Assembly: GCA_013368375.1 (NCBI GenBank)
Contig: JAACJP010000014.1
Coordinates: 62,001 to 126,000, forward strand
Length of the DNA stretch: 64,000 nucleotides
Reading direction: 5' to 3'
From: Tricholomella constricta
Taxonomy: Eukaryota; Basidiomycota; Agaricomycetes; Agaricales; Lyophyllaceae
Part shown: positions 1-12,255 of the stretch, in pieces
Layout of the letters: each line of letters opens with the position of its first letter
How positions within the stretch are numbered: position 1 is the first letter of the stretch
Position numbers and translations under genes: made by a program
The notes under the pieces: model-generated
What the model was told of the DNA's origin: nothing
Database searches by the model: none
Seen by the model: only the letters and a program-made list of their open reading frames with translations

Positions 1-698
1 TTATAGATGTGCTATCTGTATCTGCGCCGCGCAGTCTACCTTGAAACACCTTCTCTTGATCTTCGGGGATTTGATTGCCACTGTTCACAGTACTCGGAAG
101 AAGAGCCTATTAAGGTGATATCTGTATCTGCGCATTCACCTTATAATACCATCTCTTGGTCTTTGAGCGGTGTGCTATCTTTAGATTTTACACTTATCAG
201 TACCATGCATGGACTGCTGTACGACTTCAGTGTCTTCGGTCTCATCACGGCATGGATCTAGGAAACGATACCCCCGAATGTGATGTCATCGAAGCATCTC
301 TCTACAGCCATTCGCTATCGGAAGCCTTGTTCCCTTACTGGTCACTCACCTGCGCCGTACTCAAACGTCCTTATCGCAGCCGGGTATTCCGTAGGCCGAA
401 CTATATTGTTGACATTGAGCGCGCGATTGATTGACGTTTCGAAGTACAAACTTGCAAAGATCTGAGCAACGAACGCCTGAACTTTGCATCATTCCGATGC
501 GTCCGAGATCGGGCTTCACTAAGTCTCCGGGGCTCATCGGGGAAAACCGAGAGTCGATTCTGGATGTACAATGTGATGTTACATATGGTACAGAATGTGT
601 AGGTTGAGATAACTTATATGAATGTACAGATGTGATGATGCAAGTGTCAAATGTTTCCCAAGAACTGGAAAGGGGGGGTAAATGATGAAGAAATTGGC
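1..698. other. intergenic, imperfect duplicated segment at left edge
   Basis: No gene can be supported here. The first 180 bases contain an imperfect duplication: the phrase 'ctatctgtatctgcgc' type sequence near 13-28 recurs as 'atatctgtatctgcgc' near 118-133, each followed about 30 bases later by an 'accttctcttgatctt'-like stretch (46-61) or 'accatctcttggtctt'-like stretch (149-164). The copies are diverged by several substitutions and small indels. The remainder up to the F-box gene stop codon looks non-coding. Confidence 0.3.
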
Positions 699-2173
699 TT
701 AGAGTAGCAAATTTGCACGTCCGTTGGCAAGCGCTGACAGTTTCTTGTCGCAATCGGGAAGACCGGTGCCAGAGGCCCGGAACTGTCCGAGAGGAGAAGG
801 TCCGTGAACAAGAGTGGGGTCCGAAACGGCCTTGCCAACAACGCTTGCAAGTTGGAGGTCGCAGCAGAACTCCTGAAGGCGCTTCGTGGCTTCGATACGT
901 TCCTCGTGCTCTTCGGCATCGTAAAAGGAATGGTCATTAGCTGTGACGGAGACGTCAATCCGTGTCAGCTTGTCGTAGAATTCGGGGCCGCGCTCCACTC
1001 GCAGGCTGAGGAAGTCCTCGAGCGCCGAACACACGTCGACGACATCATCTTCGTAGCATTGCATTGACAGGGTCTCGATGGGAGAGCCAGCGAGGTTCGA
1101 CATCGTGTCAACGACGCTGTCCACGGGGAAGAATGGCGTGATGTGGAGCTTGCGCAGGCGTGGAAGTGGCGTGACACTGGGCTTAGCGAATACCGTGTCA
1201 GACACAGACGTCGTGAGCGAGAATTCGTCGATGGTGGGGCCCACTGCAGCCATGATGCGTTCCGTGCAGACGCGGTTGAAATCCTCGGTTTCGTGATAGC
1301 AGCTTCCGAGGTCAAGCACTTCGAGCCGGCAAGCAACGGGAGTTGTCGCCCACCGGTGGTCGCCGAGGTGGGTATCACGGATGATGAGCTTTTTCAGGTT
1401 TGGGATGCGCAGGAGAGAGGGTAGCGAGAGCTCCGAGCCGAGGGACGAATGGTCGGGTATATCATCATCGCCCGTTACTAATGGAACGAAGGGGTATACA
1501 CCCTCAAGCTCCGGGGCATGCAATTTTGAGCGGGTGATTTTGTCAAGTGAGAGTGTTTCAAGGCTACGTGTTGTTGCAGCAATAGAAACAACAAGTCTCT
1601 CGCTCCTGTCAAGGGCGTGAGCTGTCTGTTCTAATAGATAACGACAAAGCGGGCTTACAACGGAGAATGCTCTTCCCCACTACAATTCGTAATCGTTAGG
1701 TCTTTGAGCTCCGGTAGATACGCGAAGGGAGTAATGATCTCCTTGTCCAATGAACCGGCAATTCGTAATGCGAGCTTGCGGAGACGAGGAGATGCAATGA
1801 GAATAGATATGACGGCATCTGTTTTGGCCCGTGGATGGTAAGAAGTGATTTCCTGACTGCATTCGTCCGCCTGAGTAGACAGGTCTAGTTCCTGGATATG
1901 CTGACAATAGGTGCGTGGCACATTATCCAGGAAGTTTTGAAGTTGACCCATGCTGTTCAATTTCACGCTCTAATGCAAGCAGGGTCAAAGGGTGCGTCCC
2001 GGTGCAAGTAGCTTGTGACGCACTTTGAAGGTTGTTGAAACGCAGATCTTGTAAGTCCGGAGATCCACTTTGGAAAAGGCTCTGGCATCGTTGGAGCTGA
2101 GGTTTTCGACAACGGCAAGCTTCATTTCATTGGGCAGAGAGTGCCATGGGCAGGTGGTGGTGGTAGCAGCCAT
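699..2173 (-). CDS. F-box/leucine-rich-repeat-like protein
   Basis: Three-exon minus-strand gene. Exon 1 (about 2024-2173) encodes an F-box-like start: 'WHSLPNEMKLAVVENL', then 'DARAFSKVD', a pattern common in agaricomycete F-box proteins, which act as substrate receptors of SCF ubiquitin ligases. The intron at about 1970-2023 has a GTGCGT donor and a TAG acceptor. Exon 2 (from 1969 down to about 1660) and exon 3 (ending at the TAA at 699) encode degenerate leucine-rich repeats such as 'LRKLALRIAG', 'LPELKDLTI' and 'IPNLKKLIIRD'. The junction between exons 2 and 3 is uncertain because two donors are possible near 1659-1690. The total is about 440 residues. The substrate cannot be inferred. 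Such genes form very large, fast-evolving families in mushrooms, so orthology is not claimed. Confidence 0.7.
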
Positions 2174-5100
2174 GGTGTCGATCGTAGGGGTTCGTGAAGG
2201 GGAAATAGAGCAATGGTGGAAGACAGGCTCGCTGTAGAAAAGTTGGGGTCAACAAAAGCTACAATGGGCTCCTTTTGAAGTGGCCACGCTTCTTCCGAAG
2301 ACATCGATTTCGTCCTTGTCGGGGTCATCGAAAAAAATAGGTTCTATTTTGAAGTGTTTGCATCAGATTTCGCTAGGTGGCTCTCGAATGATGCTGTCAA
2401 TCTCCAACCTGTGTCCATGCACAGATATCCCCAAATCAAGTCTAACCTTCAAGGAACACGAGGAATCCTGGGTAACTTGCCTTAGCTTTTGGAAGCCATG
2501 TGCAAACGTCGTTTCTTCGAACAAGATCTTCCAAATCTTAAATGATATCCCTGATATGATCCTCTCAGATCGTGCTGCCCGTCTGGGCAGGACGTATGAA
2601 CAAAGCCAAGATGGACACCACAAAGCCGAGATCTGGGTCTTCTAGGCAATTCCGCCCGTCGCGGGTCCGGTCGTCATCCACGTTTTCTGACATACATACT
2701 GCAAGGACAAGGCCTTTCCGCCTTGATCTGATCTTTCTGGTGTCATCTGGGGCAAACTGTTGTCCGAGACGTTCACCGACCCTATCCATCATCCGCCCTA
2801 CTCTTCCCTTGGTTGTCTAGCCATCTGATCAAGAGACTGCGCATTCCGCCTTTTCTGGAATTCGAAAGACGCGACGACTTCGGTGTCGCTCGAGGACGCA
2901 CTGAACCCTGACTTGACACCATTCCAATACTTGTTTCCATGCCTTTGCCCCTATCTTCAAGGTAAGGAGCGGGCACCTCCTGGAAAGAATATGAAGATTT
3001 TCCTCCCGTACAGGTCGGGCGCTTCAATAAGCCGACGTCGTCGGGAAATGCGGAATTCAACCCTTTCTTCAAAGCTACCGATAGCTTTCTCATATGAAGC
3101 GCTGTTTTGCGCTTCACCCTTCAATTCTAAACTCCTCTCTTGTCGTTTTAAGCTGAATATCGGTATGATCTTTTTTTCGAGGAACTGGTTGGCAGCTACA
3201 CCCCTGTCCTTTCCCCTGGGCGTTCAAATACCGTGCAGAGCGGAATCCGCACGATCCATATTCGTTTCTAGCTTGCGTCGCTCGTGTCTTTCTAATTAGT
3301 CAACTACGAAGTAAGTGCGAAGCAACAACCTCCTGTTTCGTAACTTCTCAAATCAATTGTGCACATAGTCCGATCAATCCCTTATGAGCACGTCTGCGCG
3401 TGTTACCTTGCCTTTAACAGCTGACATACATCGTCCCTTTGACAGTACAAAACATACTGTATCTAACAAGAACTCATCGCACGCAAGACATGACTCAATC
3501 CATAAATCACTCGCCTGCTCGTTCCGCCCGTTCTTGTGGCCGAGGCGATAATCATCGGCTGAAAATCAGCCTTCCGACGGCACCTTTTATTTCACAGATT
3601 GTCTTCGAACGCCCTTCAACAACCAGCTCCAACATAAAAACGGTCCACGCATGTCGATGACAAGCCCGGACTACTTCGGAACTGTCAAGTTTGACTTGGA
3701 CAATTTGAATTGCTCAATGGGTCCTACCGTACTGGCCCGAAATGACAGAATACTACCACCGTTACCTCCTCTGGGAACTGCAATAGCAATGTTGGGACTT
3801 GGTGGAACTACTTGAGGTACTGATGATAGTCGAAGGTGTGTAGTTCTGTGTAGCTCTCACTCCAAGCAGGTAAACAACAACAAAAATTAACCATTCTAAC
3901 ATCGATGCAGATCTTTGCTTATCTGACTGAGTATCAGTGACTGTGTAGCTGTCACTCCAAGCAGGTAAACGACAACAAAAATTGACCATTGTGCAGATCT
4001 TTGCTTCTCTGGCTGAGTATCAGTGACTGGCTCGGCACTTTTCCACGGCGGTGATGGTATCCTGGCGAGTTGTTTCATACTTATTGTTCGGTAACAAGGA
4101 AGCTTGTGTTTCAGCTTCCTGTGCTTTCCTGTGTTGAATGCAACACTTCCGAGTCCTATGTTGGATGATGTGAATAACGACGTAAGTACTCAAGTGCATG
4201 ATTTTCAGCATTGAAGGCTGGTCCTAGAGCTTTAAAAATAGAAAATAGACATCACAGATTTGACGGCGAACGTGACTCTCAAAGAAAGGCTATGACATTG
4301 ATTGCCAAACAATTGCTATGATCGTCCAGCTATCATGGTAGATCACGTCGGCCTGGTAGAGCACTGGCATACAAGATCATATATATTATTCCAACCGAGG
4401 CGAGGTCGCCACCGTTCTGACGTTCCAATGTTTCCACTTGGGCTCAGTTGTCCACGAGGAGATGTTAGGACGTGCCAGGCAGGACGGAGGAAAGAAAATC
4501 ATCCGCCGTGTGCTCGGTTGCGTACACACCTCAACGCGAAACGCCCAGCTAATGGGGCATTAGACGGCGGTGAGATATTTGTCAGTCAGATGATTCGTCT
4601 GAAGTTGAGACCCAGCAGCTTCCGATCTTCAAAATCGTCTGTCACTATACAGGCCAACGGGTAAATCGTATTGGACATTCAGCCGCAGTGAAGGATGTCA
4701 CAATTACAAGCTGAGTCTTTAGAATCTGGCCGCTAGTTTAGGCCTGAAGGGCGGGAGAGCACAACCGCCTAGAGTGATTCTCAAGGACGAGAGTTATCAT
4801 CGTGCACGCCCTGTCCTCGCCGAATATCAAGAGGAGTAACTATATCAATCATGTCCGATGGTTGATAATCTACAGTATCCATGATGAGATTATGTTCCTT
4901 CAGGCCAGAAGTGTAGATTGAATAGCATTAGGTATTATCCCATTAACTCAATCTGATGTCTGCTGGGAGGTGTGGTTGATGAGAGGAGTGAAAGGCAGAT
5001 ATTTTGAGATTATGTAGCCAGAGCAGTGTTGTAGAATTCAGCCCGACGAAGTCCAAGTTTTCTGCAGTGATTTCAAGTCGTCGGAAAGGCCAACAGAATG

Positions 5101-6907
5101 AGTGAACCGCCGGAGGAGTACCGTAGCAAGAGTAGCTAGTGAGCTACTCGCTGAACGATTACTTTGAGGGCAAAATTGCCCTCCGATGTTGGCGCAATGC
5201 GAATCACTATTTGCATGACGGCAATGTGCGCGCGAGGCGGGCGTGATTTTTGAAACACCTTCCCATCCAATTCCCATCTGCTTGCGTGGCCCGTGGCGTA
5301 GGGTCATCACCGCGTGCGCATAGATCAGATGGTGATCGTAGATTGTAATCGAGAACACCCTGAGGAAATCCATTGTTATTACTCTGCAGTACATCTGTCA
5401 TCTGCCTACAATCGAGCACATCCGCTACTTAAGTCTTCAAAGAATGCCAGACGGGCAGCCTCATGACCACAGGTTTATTATGATTTTTGCTCACCACCCT
5501 CGCCTGGAAACTCGAGCGATGATGGCCCTTGAAAGGCACAGGTTGACTGGCCGAAATAACGTATCTCATTCTTCATCATATAGTGCTTTCAAACAAGAAA
5601 ACTGGAGTAATATCTTGAAAAACGAGTGATCATATGCAATGGTAATAAAGGTACGGCTAAGGTTCCTGGAACTGGGGCATGTCCTTTTTCTTAAGAATGG
5701 CTGTTCCGGGACGGGGAAGAAGCACATGTGTCTCCGGTTCGGATGCATTGTGCCATCCGATTAATTACCGTAGAGCATTGATCTTTGCTGATGCAGTAGT
5801 CTCATACCAAGACCGTCCACACGTTCGCGTGTGAGGGGCTTATGTGAGCCTAGCTGATGCAGTTGAGACACAGGAGACCCACATGTTATTCGAGCTAGTC
5901 AACACACCCTGGGCGGCCACCGCGCATCCTACAAGCACAGTCTGGGCGGTGTGCATTATCATGACCGCCGAGTGATGCTGAGTCGGAAAAAATCGAAAGC
6001 ATAGAATATTGGATAGCATTGGACATCTCGACCCGAGTCTGAATTGTTCGTGCGAGCTCTTCACAGGAAGCTGGGAATTCATCGTCGTGCTAAGGTAAGA
6101 TGTACATTGAGCAGTGGGAAATCATGATGCGTCGGCCGTGGACTTGAAGTGTCTTTCGCTCAGATTCAGACTTTATGGCAGAAATTATGAGTCTGGTGCG
6201 CAAACAAAGAGTAAGGTCGCACCGTCAGGACCTTTCGAAGCCTTACTGGCAAGGCTTGTCGTAATGCAAGCTTCCAGATAATTTAAGGCATGCGAGTGGT
6301 CTATTATTAATGTCAAACACGTCGAAGGGTCGACATCCATCGAGTTTACCATGGAGAAAGTGTCACTTCAAGTTCCTGGGTCCTGTTGTACGGAAGGCAG
6401 CTGATATTGATGCTTACAATTCGAGGTCGTTAACGATCGAGAGTTTATACGTTTACGGTTGTTGATATGATCCTGGACGACCACAGTGATGGGCTTCGGC
6501 AAATTCCCATACACATTACGCCGCTGTCGAGCGATGCCGCTGCATGTTTTCGCGCTCCGTACCTGATTTACAGTCGAACAGGCTTGACGGAATGTCTACT
6601 CGCAATCCGGGCTCTAACCTCTGCTTGCTTTGTGCCTACGGCGCTCTTTGTCTGCACTGCTAAAAGTAATCTTTCATTGTGCAGAATCAACGTCGTTTCG
6701 CATCAGAGGTGTGACATGTGTAAAACACTGCTTCTGCATCGGCCCAACCCTGTTACACTTCCCTGATTTTGTCAGATGCGCGCCTGAGAGACTTCGATCT
6801 CCGTAACTGGAGCCAGTACTATTAAAGTGTTTGCGGGTTCTTCTGGACCAAAACCAGATACTCAGCGCCCTCTTCCAGATCTCTGCCTCTCAGTGCACTC
6901 AGCTGAA
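2174..6907. other. 4.7-kb tract without a supportable gene
   Basis: Only short, low-quality open frames occur here, with no recognisable domain and no chain of exons that keeps frame. The stretch 2280-3300 has some protein-like short frames on the plus strand (for example around 2780-3000) but no start, splice pattern or motif that I can defend; it could be a decayed gene. A tandem duplication sits at 3846-4028 (listed separately). Confidence 0.4.
3846..4028. repeat. two-copy tandem repeat, 95-bp period
   Basis: Copy 1 (3846-3940) and copy 2 (3941-about 4028) both begin 'ctgtgtagct', continue 'cactccaagcaggtaaac', and end with 'ctgagtatcagtgactg'. Copy 2 lacks about 11 bases ('ctaacatcgat') in the middle. 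Outside that deletion the copies are nearly identical, which suggests a recent local duplication. No coding role is apparent. Confidence 0.75.
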
Positions 6908-9237
6908 ATGCCGACCAAGACCACCGATGTCGACCCATTGACGAAGGCACTGGAACCTCCGCCTGACGAGACACCAGTTCAACGCGAGGAACGCTTGCGT
7001 GCTGAGGCTGAGGCGAAGTATATTTCGGATATCATTGATGAGGAGCTGGAGAGACAGAAGACAGCGGAAAAAAAGGCGCCGAAATCGCTCAAAGTGTTAC
7101 TTCTGGGTACGTTTGAACGTCGTCGTTGGCGTTCCTTTGAAATGACTAGGTGGTTCAAATCAACCAGGTCAAAGCGAATCGGGTAAGACAGATTTCGCAT
7201 TTTTCTTGGAACTCCCACTCAAACCCGATGATCTCTAGGCAAATCAACGACTCTCAAAAGTGCGTATAGGGATTTTTTTTTCAGTGGCACCACGGCTTAT
7301 GACTGTCCAGACTTTCAGATCATGTACGATCCTAAGGTACGGCTGTCAGCTTCTCGTGCCTGCCGATGATGCAACTTCGATCTACCAGGCATTTAAAGCT
7401 GAAAGAGCATTATGGAGAGCTGTCATACAGCTGAATGTCGTCCGCTCCGTACATCTCATACTCGATGCAATGACAAGCGCCCAGATCGAGGCTCAGTCTT
7501 CCTCCTCCGAGCCTCAACCGGAGCTTAGCCAAGAGCTTTTGAAGCTGCAAAAACGTCTGGCACCCCTTCTGCAGGTGGAGCAGACCCTAACACGGCGACT
7601 AACACCGGTAGGATCTGGGGAAAGCGAGGCGACACTCCTCAATCCCAACTCATCGTACGCGGATCGGTCAAAAAGCCTTTCCAAAGAGGTGGCCATAAAC
7701 TCAGGTTCTGCGTGGAAGGGCGCGTTTTCCAAGATGCTGGGCGGGGATGATCAGAGGGGCATAGTTGATGCCGACCCATCTGTCAATTGGAACGACCCGA
7801 ACGATCCCTGTGTGGTGCTGAGTGCATGCGCACAGGATATAGCACTGCTATGGAACGACCCAATTGTTCGACAGCTGTTGAGGAGACAAAAATTGCGACT
7901 GGAGGAGATGGCGGGCTTGTAAGCTGATTGACACTCTTGCTCACGTTTGACGAGAATAACCTCCCGCATTTATCAGCTTCCTTGAGTCGTTGGATCGAGT
8001 GACGGCTCCAGATTATCTGCCGACTGATGGTGTGTGTTTCGTGATCTGATATGTTTAAGTGGTATTCATCGCAATGCAGATGATGTTCTACGTGCTCGGC
8101 TGAAGACGTTGGGTTCGTAACCCTCGCAGCCTGTAGTCTCAAATGCTAACTGTGAAATCCAGGCGTGTCTGAACATCGTTTCAAAATATCATCCAAGCTT
8201 GGTATGTGCTTATACACCACGGGAGCATAAACCAATCGAGATACGGCGTTGATAGGCACGATAAGAGATTGGCGAATTTTTGACGTCGGCGGGCACAGAT
8301 CCCTTGTTCGTATCTTTCTTTCCTGAGAGGCATCATCTCACGTTCGACCCTTGCAGAGAGGTATGCTGTTGCGTCGTACACGCGTAAAAATTGACTGATC
8401 GGAAACAGCGGCCTGGGTTCCGTATTTCGATGATATGGATGCTATTATCTTTCTAGCGCCCATCAGGTGAGCTTCTGTCTCTCGAAGCCGTGAGATCCCA
8501 CTCTTCAGCGAGCTGATCTCTCTCACAGCGCTTTTGATCAGGCCCTGGCTGAAGATACGGAAGTCAACCGCTTGGTATGGTTTAGAACAACGCTTGAAAA
8601 TTACCTTCGTGCAAATTGACAGATCTCGGTCTTCTAGGAAGACTCCGTCAATCTCTGGAAATATATTGTCTCCAACAAGCTGCTCAAGGACACCAGTCTT
8701 ATCCTTTTTCTGAATAAGACCGACATCATGAAGGATAAACTTAGCTCAGGCATCAAGTTCTCCGATTTCGTCGTTTCTTACGGGACACGACCCAATGATT
8801 TCGAAAACACATCACAGTGTGAGTGTTATTCCATACTTGTGCTGGACCTGCGAATGTTGATGGGGATCATGGGATCTGGATAGATCTTCGGAAGAAATTT
8901 TGTTCGTTGCTTGCCGCATTATCCTGGATCTCATGTCATGTCCCTTACTTGATCTTCTCTCTCAGCCGGAGTGCTCAAGGAAAAGTCGATCGTCCCACGC
9001 ACGTTCTACTGTCACTTTACCGCAGTAACGGTACGTGCCGCCACTTTGCAAAAGCCGGAAGTCTAATATAGTGCGCTCCCATGCAGGATATTCAGTCGAC
9101 GAAAAGTATCCTTACGAATGGTGAGTCGCATGAAATTCCTTTTTAGTTGAAGCTCACTTCCATGGCCCGGCAACGACAACACAGTTTCAGAGGTTCTCAT
9201 GCGAAGGAACCTCGCGGATGCCGCACTCCTTTCTTGA
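6908..9237 (+). CDS. heterotrimeric G-protein alpha subunit, atypical (insert-bearing)
   Basis: GTP-binding alpha subunit that relays receptor signals at membranes. Inferred exons: 6908-7106, 7168-7182, 7239-7259, 7311-7336, 7389-7918, 7977-8029, 8080-8112, 8163-8201, 8256-8305, 8357-8360, 8409-8466, 8529-8574, 8638-8818, 8884-8901, 8966-9030, 9087-9120, 9191-9237. The sum is 1419 nt (472 aa). Motifs in order: P-loop GQSESGKST (residues about 67-75) assembled over three exons, switch I 'RLKTLGVSEHRF', switch II 'DVGGHRS', 'FLNKTDIMKDKL' (guanine specificity) and 'CHFTAVTD' (TCAT-like loop). The helical domain carries about 100 extra residues rich in Ser, Gln and Leu, so the protein is longer than the usual about 354 aa. 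Gly2 and the C-terminal cysteine of classical G-alphas are absent, and switch II has His where the GTPase Gln normally sits. Insert-bearing G-alphas of this style are known from mushrooms; the coupled receptor is unknown. Confidence 0.9.
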
Positions 9238-9556
9238 TGAAAGGATGGTTTCACACGCGATGTACAAATTCGTTTACGTACTAACTGCTGCATCTTGCTT
9301 GCCCTGGCTTGTCGCATCATGCCTCTTGTTTTCATCTGTTGCATGCGTATCAGCGGACTGTTTATTTATGAAGATATATACACTCTGTATCTTAGCTAGC
9401 TTACATTTCGGGTCCAAGCTCCACGGACATCTCGTTGTATTTGGCATGATGCCGTCATGGCCACTTGTGGAAATGTTGTCGGGTTCTCGTTCTTTGTCAC
9501 GTCCAGCGTCCCGAAAAGACTCGGGCGTTCACTCGGTGTCTATCATCGACGCACAA
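9238..9556. other. convergent intergenic spacer
   Basis: A spacer of about 320 bases lies between the 3' ends of the G-alpha gene (plus) and the Rrg7-like gene (minus). I see no gene. It presumably holds both polyadenylation regions. Confidence 0.4.
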
Positions 9557-10357
9557 TCAAGTAGCGTCTCGGGCAAGGTCCTCAAGAAGTAGATCCTCAT
9601 GCTGGAGGTTCAAGTCTTCCGTCTCCACTGAGCCTGACTCGGGTGTCCAATTGTTCAGCTTGCAATTTCGCCACCAGAGACCGGGCCTTCCACCTCCATT
9701 GACTGATCTCTCCCACCGGGCTTCCATTTCCCCACCAAGCAGTCCTCGAGTGCCTGCCAACGCGGGGTTCCAGACAGCAGTACCAACCCATTCATGGGCC
9801 TCATCATGGGGGTCAAAAGTGCCCGTCGGTGGCGGCACGGGAGGCAAATGCAAGAGAAAGAACGGCACGGGCGACGACTGGGCTCGGAGGACGGTGGACT
9901 TGGTAAACGGGGACTCGGAGATCAAAAGCGCGACCAGGGGGTGTTGTGAGGGCTGAAACGAACTGTGCGTGAGCTGGTCGGTGGCGGCGTTTGGCGGCTC
10001 GTACGGGGAGGACAGGGACGGCAGTAAGGAGATGTATCGGTGGAGAACGCCTTCCATTTCGCGGACGTACTTTGGGCTCGTTTTCTTCTTCTCCGCTTTG
10101 CACTGCGCAAGGACACGAAGCCGCCGTCTTGGTGCTTTATGATCGGACACGTTTAGTGGGGGTAGCCACCACCAGCCCAAAAGATCTATTCCACCGTCAG
10201 ACTTGCCCCCGACGCGTCGCAAGGTCATGGAGAGGTGTTTTTGGAGGACTTTTCGAGAGCGTTCCTCGAAGGCGGTTCCACGATGTAAAGTGGACATCTG
10301 TGGTGTAGACAACGTCGTCAACAAACGAGTCCTTATATACGTTGGTTTGAATGTCAT
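9557..10357 (-). CDS. RRG7: Rrg7-like mitochondrial protein, Mrr/PD-(D/E)XK nuclease fold
   Basis: Single-exon minus-strand gene of 266 residues. An ATG at 10357 begins 'MTFKPTYIRTRLLTTL', an Arg-rich amphipathic N-terminus suited to mitochondrial import; the frame is open a little further upstream but only from a TTG. The family signature follows: 'HRGTAFEERSRKVLQ', 'GGKSDGGIDLLGWW' (acidic residue of the PD-(D/E)XK core) and 'VLAQCKAEKKK' (the (E/Q)xK element), then a stretch with 'WVGTAVWNPAL'. Yeast Rrg7 is needed for respiratory growth and mitochondrial genome maintenance; its reaction is not established. All three nuclease-core elements look intact, so catalytic competence is possible. 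The gene is tail-to-tail with the G-alpha gene. Confidence 0.82.
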   Translation of the reverse strand: MTFKPTYIRTRLLTTLSTPQMSTLHRGTAFEERSRKVLQKHLSMTLRRVGGKSDGGIDLLGWWWLPPLNVSDHKAPRRRLRVLAQCKAEKKKTSPKYVREMEGVLHRYISLLPSLSSPYEPPNAATDQLTHSSFQPSQHPLVALLISESPFTKSTVLRAQSSPVPFFLLHLPPVPPPTGTFDPHDEAHEWVGTAVWNPALAGTRGLLGGEMEARWERSVNGGGRPGLWWRNCKLNNWTPESGSVETEDLNLQHEDLLLEDLARDAT

Positions 10358-11331
10358 GGCAGTGGGCAGAGCGACGGCCAATGGGCGATTTCGACGAAAA
10401 GATTCTGCTTATGTAATGATGGTATACTTTATGGTACCGACGATTTCTGTTGAACGGGTATACTCGAGAAGAGAGACAGAAGACTGAATACTTCCAGAGA
10501 GATGCACAGAATGCACCTGACAGTCTAAGCGACACACGGCACACGCACAAAATAAACCATGACACCGGTATGTAAGGGACTGGATCAGGAAAGTCCGAGG
10601 GAACGAATTCTAAGTACAGTAGTGTGTCAATATATTTTCGACTGTGAGATATTTGACGTGCTTTGGATAGCTCTGGATGCTCTTTTAGAGTTTTTAGATC
10701 TGAATTGAGAAGGAATTTCAAAGAGTGGTATCGCAGGCGATATAATCGTCCTGATGTTGCCGAAGAGATCCTCGAACCGCTGGAGACGATGTACTAACTT
10801 GTGATGTGGGCAAGTAAGCTGCAGAGGTTCAGAGATACTCCTATGCGAAATTTGGACGCGCATCTAACCTGTCCTTCATTTGACATTGCATGGAAGCCAT
10901 TGATGCTCGTTGCTTGAAGTTCCGCCATGACCAATCCTATATCCATATACACTGAAACACAGGTCTATAAGTACAACACATCAACAACGCGGTCCACGAT
11001 GTTGAGTGCGAGATCAATGTCGGGCATACAAAAGCATGAACTTTACTTCAAGATGCTCAGATCTCAACATCGAGAATGTGGGGAGAAAAGATGACTGCCG
11101 TCAATCATCGGAGAGCCAGTACAAACGGTGGAGTCTTCTCCACAGCCATTGATTAGTGTGGTGGCAACATAGAATCCCTTTGGGACATTGGTCAAGCGCG
11201 AAAAAGCCACCAACGCATTGCAAGAGGCGGACAAAGAAGCAGAAAGATGTGGAGGCGACTTGATTTGTTGTCACTTGTATTTTATGATAGACGATGGGAT
11301 GTAGATCCAGAGATGACACCAGGACAGTGGA
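10358..11331. other. intergenic, no gene seen
   Basis: About 970 bases with only short frames. The part adjoining 10357 is the presumptive promoter of the Rrg7-like gene; the part near 11331 is the 3' region of the ribosome recycling factor gene. Confidence 0.35.
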
Positions 11332-12255
11332 CTACTTCGCACCCGTGGCCTTTTTGAGACTGGCAAGGACCTTGTCGACTTCGCCAACATACCGGTCGGT
11401 GAGTTTCTGAAACTACAAGAAATGCTTTAGAAATGATAAGGGCGGTATAAGTCTGGCCTACCTCTTCCAACTCGACTGAGTGCTTAGCGTATTTGCCACG
11501 CTTCAGGCTCGCTTGATGCTGTTTCCGCACCTGGACGCGAATTTCCTCTGCTTTACGTTGCGCTCCAGCGTACAGCGCAAGCCTCGCTTCTACAGTTGGC
11601 CTGGAATCATGTCAGCTCATCGATCACTGAAGAAGCGCACGAACACAAGACATACTTCGGCATTGGAATTTTGATCGTGCGGTTATCTTGCCTTTGAGGC
11701 ACAACACCAGCAATTTTAGAGTCGTATAGCGCTTGCTCGACGAGTTTGAGGGTCTACTAGATTCAAGATGAGTTCAATGTCGAGAAGATCGATTGCGAAG
11801 CGGGGCAAAGTAGCGGGACAGAACCTCACATCTTCGTCAAAAACTGTTATCAATAGCGTAGATCCCTCCCTGACACCTACAGTAGCGACTTCTTCGAGCC
11901 GCACTTCGGAGTCACTGTCAGGAAGTTTGACCCGGACAGGTGAAAGTAAGGCCGGGGTAATGCGTCCGCTGGCACGACTCTCGATGGTAGCACAGTCCTT
12001 CCGGTACCATTCCACAGCTGAATTCATGCTAGATTCAGCTTTCGAGTATTCTTCCTGGGCTGCTGGGTCCGTGATTGGTTGCTTTGAGCCTGGAATGAGG
12101 GTCGCAGTGGATTTGGACTGTTTCTTTGCGGACGCGTAGCCGCGGTTCGGTACCAGACTCCGCTTTGGGGTGGTGACAAGGACATTTCGAGCAGCTGTTC
12201 CTGCAAAGTTTCTTGCTTGTGCTCGCGCGCACAGGGCTAGACGGAGAAAAGACAT
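11332..12255 (-). CDS. RRF1: mitochondrial ribosome recycling factor
   Basis: Splits the post-termination mitochondrial ribosome together with mitochondrial EF-G2. Minus-strand exons read as 11830-12255, 11656-11753, 11462-11600 and 11332-11412, totalling 744 nt (247 aa). The N-terminus 'MSFLRLALCARAQARNFA' is Arg-rich without acids, a typical presequence. RRF family features: 'RASGRITPALLSPVRV', 'EVATVGVREGSTLLITVFDED', 'IPMPKPTVEARLALYAGAQR', 'AEEIRVQVRKQHQASLKR', and a C-terminal 'DRYVGEVDKVLASLKKATGAK' helix. Exon 1 ends at a GTGAGG donor, and every junction restores the RRF frame. The gene is divergent from the carrier gene, with only 242 bases between the start codons. Confidence 0.92.

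Noticed and set aside
2280..3300. Candidate plus-strand gene after the F-box gene
   Set aside because: Several short frames look mildly protein-like but no start, splice chain or motif supports a product.
10358..10381. Upstream extension of the Rrg7-like gene to a TTG codon
   Set aside because: Eukaryotic initiation at TTG is unlikely; the in-frame ATG at 10357 directly precedes a suitable targeting peptide.
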